Part shown: positions 62,100 through 64,000 of the stretch, piece by piece
Position numbering within the stretch: position 1 is the stretch's first letter
How the letters are laid out: the number at the start of each line of letters is the position of its first letter
Origin: Paenibacillus sp. FJAT-29882
Lineage (GTDB): Bacteria > Bacillota > Bacilli > Bacillales > DSM-1321
Length of the DNA: 64,000 nucleotides
Assembly (NCBI RefSeq): GCF_001510645.1
Contig: NZ_LMVB01000002.1
Location: 464,068 to 528,067, forward strand
Direction: 5' to 3'
The notes under the pieces: model-generated
Databases searched by the model: none
What the model saw: only the letters and a program-made list of their open reading frames with translations
Told to the model about the DNA's origin: nothing
Program-made: the position numbers and the translations under genes

Positions 62100-63440
62100 C
62101 TAAGATTTCAGCCATTCTAATGTAAACGTACAAAATTGTATGTCCATGTTATTCCAATCAGAGTAATCATAAACACGTTCATATAGGACGCCAATTTCAC
62201 CATTCTTAAGGACAGTTAAGCAAGAATATCCATAATAGCCGTCTTCTATCACTTTACTGTATGGCCATGTCTTCCCACCATCTTCACTTAAGCGAACGGT
62301 TCCTTTTACTCTCGTTTTTTCATCATCTGGATTAGAGAATAAAACACGTACCTTGCCATCACCCAAATCAGGATAAAGCACAACACTTGACTGACAAGTC
62401 GGATCGACCAATGCCATATCAAACGTCACTTCTCCCCATGTTTCTCCGCCATCAGTACTTGTTGTAACAGCTGTTCTTTGAATTCCATAATGATTACGTA
62501 AATAATATTTCAATTCACCTGTAGGCAATTCAATCACTTGAGACTCTGTCAAATATTGTTTACCTTCTGAGATTGTTTCAGCAGACAGAATTTCTCCGTC
62601 CAATTCTCTGCCATCATTTGGCGATTCCCCACGTTTCCATGTAACCCCATGATCATCACTATAAATACACGCACAAGATAGGTGACCTGCTTCATTAGAG
62701 AAGTATATTGGAAAAACTAATCTGCCTGCATGTTTCCCTTGCTTTAGTTGAATCCCACAGCCTGGACCTGAACCGATAAACTTCATCCATTCCTCTTTAA
62801 CCATGACATTCAATTCTCTAGGTTTCGACCAAGTACGGCCATCATCATCACTCTGAATGATTTGTAAAAAGGAAGTTCTTGCTTCTAGTAAACTTTCATT
62901 TAGATCGCTTCCTTTTTTCAAATAGATATTTCCATGTAGCTGAGTCTCTTTATTAACATTTCCTTGATCGTCTACTGTATAGTCTGTTAAATTGTTTTCT
63001 GAGTCATAGACTTGCCCATCTTTTGCAAGGAAATAACATTGACCATTTTGATCATACAATTGCTTGCGCCCATCTGAATCAAAGCCAATTCCTGATTCAC
63101 TATTCCAAAGACCAACTCCACCTGGAGTATGGCAGAAAATCATAAATATCGTGCTCGTTACTTCATCTTCTAAAAGTGCTGTATCGATTGCGGCTGCTCC
63201 GTCTAACCCTTCCCCTGCATAGGCAACTAGCTTTTGCGCAGGTCCCCACGTTTTTCCATGATCTTCACTACGGCGAATCGTCACATCGATTTTGTTAGGG
63301 TTGTCTCTTTGATCAGCTAGCCTTGCATCGATTCCTGCAATGACAGTCCCTTTCGATGTTGTAATCATAGATGGAATTCGATAAGATTTAGAATCTGCAA
63401 AACCTGGATAAAAGATTGCTTCTTTCTGGATATTGGACAT
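62100..63440 (-). CDS. Sialidase (GH33), no signal peptide
   Basis: 446 aa, a single six-bladed propeller. RIP motif at 21-23, five Asp boxes (58-65, 197-204, 261-268, 328-335, 385-392, each SxDxGxTW), catalytic Glu299 in LTESQVI, Arg315, and Tyr405 in YGYSCL as likely nucleophile. The section EWMKFIGSGPG to IYSDDHGVTW resembles pneumococcal NanB and related sialidases. No signal peptide, carbohydrate-binding module or cell-wall anchor is present, so it is predicted cytoplasmic. GGAGA lies before ATG 63440. Whether it hydrolyses or makes 2,7-anhydro-Neu5Ac cannot be told. Confidence 0.9.
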   Translation of the reverse strand: MSNIQKEAIFYPGFADSKSYRIPSMITTSKGTVIAGIDARLADQRDNPNKIDVTIRRSEDHGKTWGPAQKLVAYAGEGLDGAAAIDTALLEDEVTSTIFMIFCHTPGGVGLWNSESGIGFDSDGRKQLYDQNGQCYFLAKDGQVYDSENNLTDYTVDDQGNVNKETQLHGNIYLKKGSDLNESLLEARTSFLQIIQSDDDGRTWSKPRELNVMVKEEWMKFIGSGPGCGIQLKQGKHAGRLVFPIYFSNEAGHLSCACIYSDDHGVTWKRGESPNDGRELDGEILSAETISEGKQYLTESQVIELPTGELKYYLRNHYGIQRTAVTTSTDGGETWGEVTFDMALVDPTCQSSVVLYPDLGDGKVRVLFSNPDDEKTRVKGTVRLSEDGGKTWPYSKVIEDGYYGYSCLTVLKNGEIGVLYERVYDYSDWNNMDIQFCTFTLEWLKS

Positions 63441-63580
63441 GTGAATATCTCCTTTTATTATAATAATATAGATACTCCAATTTCATTTAAGCTGTAATAT
63501 GTAATAAAAAACGTTCATGAGTGTCTGATCCCAACTTAGGCGATGAAAAAGGTTCAGGTTCTCAATTTGTATCACCTTAT

Positions 63581-63624
63581 GAAGGGGGCGGTGCGGAGCT
63601 GATTTTGCAAAGCCCGCCCCTTTT
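63581..63624. other. GC-rich hairpin upstream of the sialidase
   Basis: AAGGGGGCGG and CCGCCCCTT pair around about 20 bases; its GC content is far above the surroundings. On the minus strand it would lie in the leader of the sialidase operon. Attenuator, repeat end or terminator are all possible. Confidence 0.45.
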
Positions 63625-63722
63625 CTGTGTTATTTTTCTGATAGTAGGCATATTGTTGTCACCTTATCAAGATTCCTTCATTAAAACGACAGATCATTGA
63701 AGACAATAAGACTGCTTATTAT

Positions 63723-63824
63723 GAAAGGGTCGTACCTAATCATCTACCATATACCGTTTTTATTACGTCTCAGTGACACAATCAACCGTATATAGAGTGT
63801 AATGTAGACCCTTTCATAGAAAAC
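63723..63824. repeat. Large palindromic repeat (family with 22834)
   Basis: Outer arms ATGAAAGGGTC and GACCCTTTCAT are perfect. Inner parts CATCTACCATATACCGTTT and AACCGTATATAGAGTGTAATG pair imperfectly. The inner sequence corresponds to the palindrome at 22834-22926. It sits between the binding-protein stop and the sialidase leader and lacks a T-run. Confidence 0.7.
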
Positions 63825-63835
63825 CTCTTACTTAC

Positions 63836-64000
63836 TTATTGCTTCATTAAATCTGATACTTTATCTGATTTATCCATCTCTGCAAGGATATCTTGTCCGC
63901 CGTTATTCAACCAATTTTCAATATATTTATCCCATTCTTTATCGATGTCAATTTCCCCTACAATCGCTTTCATTCTAAATTCATCAACAACTGTTTTTAA
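63836..64000 (-). CDS. Extracellular solute-binding protein, C-terminal part (runs off window)
   Basis: The 54 C-terminal residues are visible: FRMKAIVGEIDIDKEWDKYI, then ENWLNNGGQDILAEMDK, ending VSDLMKQ. This is the usual end of LplA-like family 1 sugar-binding lipoproteins and parallels the relic at 57733. The gene continues beyond base 64000. It probably serves the importer that feeds the sialidase/lyase operon. Confidence 0.75.
   Translation of the reverse strand, partial: LKTVVDEFRMKAIVGEIDIDKEWDKYIENWLNNGGQDILAEMDKSDKVSDLMKQ

Larger units (their letters stand above)
63441..63835. other. Intergenic region between binding protein and sialidase genes
   Basis: 395 bases without a gene. 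It holds the GC-rich hairpin at 63581-63624 and the palindromic repeat at 63723-63824, described separately. Confidence 0.5.

Overview
The window comes from a low-GC Gram-positive spore-former-type bacterium of the order Bacillales. Most proteins have their closest recognisable relatives in Bacillus subtilis (aspartokinase III, DeoR/Pdp/DeoC, QoxABCD, CydABCD, PaiA/PaiB, the Yxe operon, IolS-like reductase). Ribosome binding sites are strong AGGAGG types, and GTG and TTG starts are common. No rRNA, tRNA or CRISPR array was seen. The genus cannot be fixed from this window. Most genes lie on the minus strand.

Layout. 1-2958: 5' part of a sensor kinase, aspartokinase III, a decayed DMT transporter and a small FbpB-like gene. 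3149-9508: nucleoside/deoxyribose salvage (deoR, cdd, nupC, an AmiS/UreI-like channel, pdp, deoC) with a well-defined promoter, repeated operator-like boxes and a cre site. 9861-11302: IS630 relic, YqkB-like protein and a small membrane protein. 11652-22203: two terminal quinol oxidases back to back, cydABS-cydDC (minus) and qoxABCD (plus), including the tiny cydS subunit gene. 22356-30654: HtrA-type protease, aldose epimerase-like protein, HAD phosphatase, two-component system, inositol monophosphatase, HD protein. 30769-33425: LysR regulator that has lost its normal start codon, and a MarR-paiA-paiB operon in which paiB carries an in-frame stop. 34067-39991: DUF4317 protein, lipoprotein, secreted alkaline phosphatase, and a YcdB-like protein with a decayed partial copy 4 kb away.

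40181-45754 is a six-gene operon with the order of B. subtilis yxeK-L-M-N-O-Q (S-(2-succino)cysteine use) but without the deacetylase yxeP. 46152-48860 encodes a large TPR/dynamin-like GTPase with an altered P-loop. 49439-50368 is an IolS-like aldo-keto reductase.

51078-64000 is the most unusual part. A block of two TIM-barrel isomerase-like proteins and four Gfo/Idh/MocA oxidoreductases is followed by a relic substrate-binding protein and an IS200/IS605-like end. Then comes an operon-like array of ROK kinase, a small overlapping protein, N-acetylneuraminate-lyase-like aldolase, DUF624 membrane protein, SGNH hydrolase and a leaderless (apparently cytoplasmic) sialidase, and a solute-binding protein running off the edge. 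Together these suggest import of intact sialosides or anhydro-sialic acid with intracellular release, oxidoreductive conversion, cleavage and phosphorylation. That is inference from family membership and order.

Several dispersed palindromic repeats sit between genes, including a family with GTCTGACCCC-like ends and a separate pair of about 68-bp repeats.
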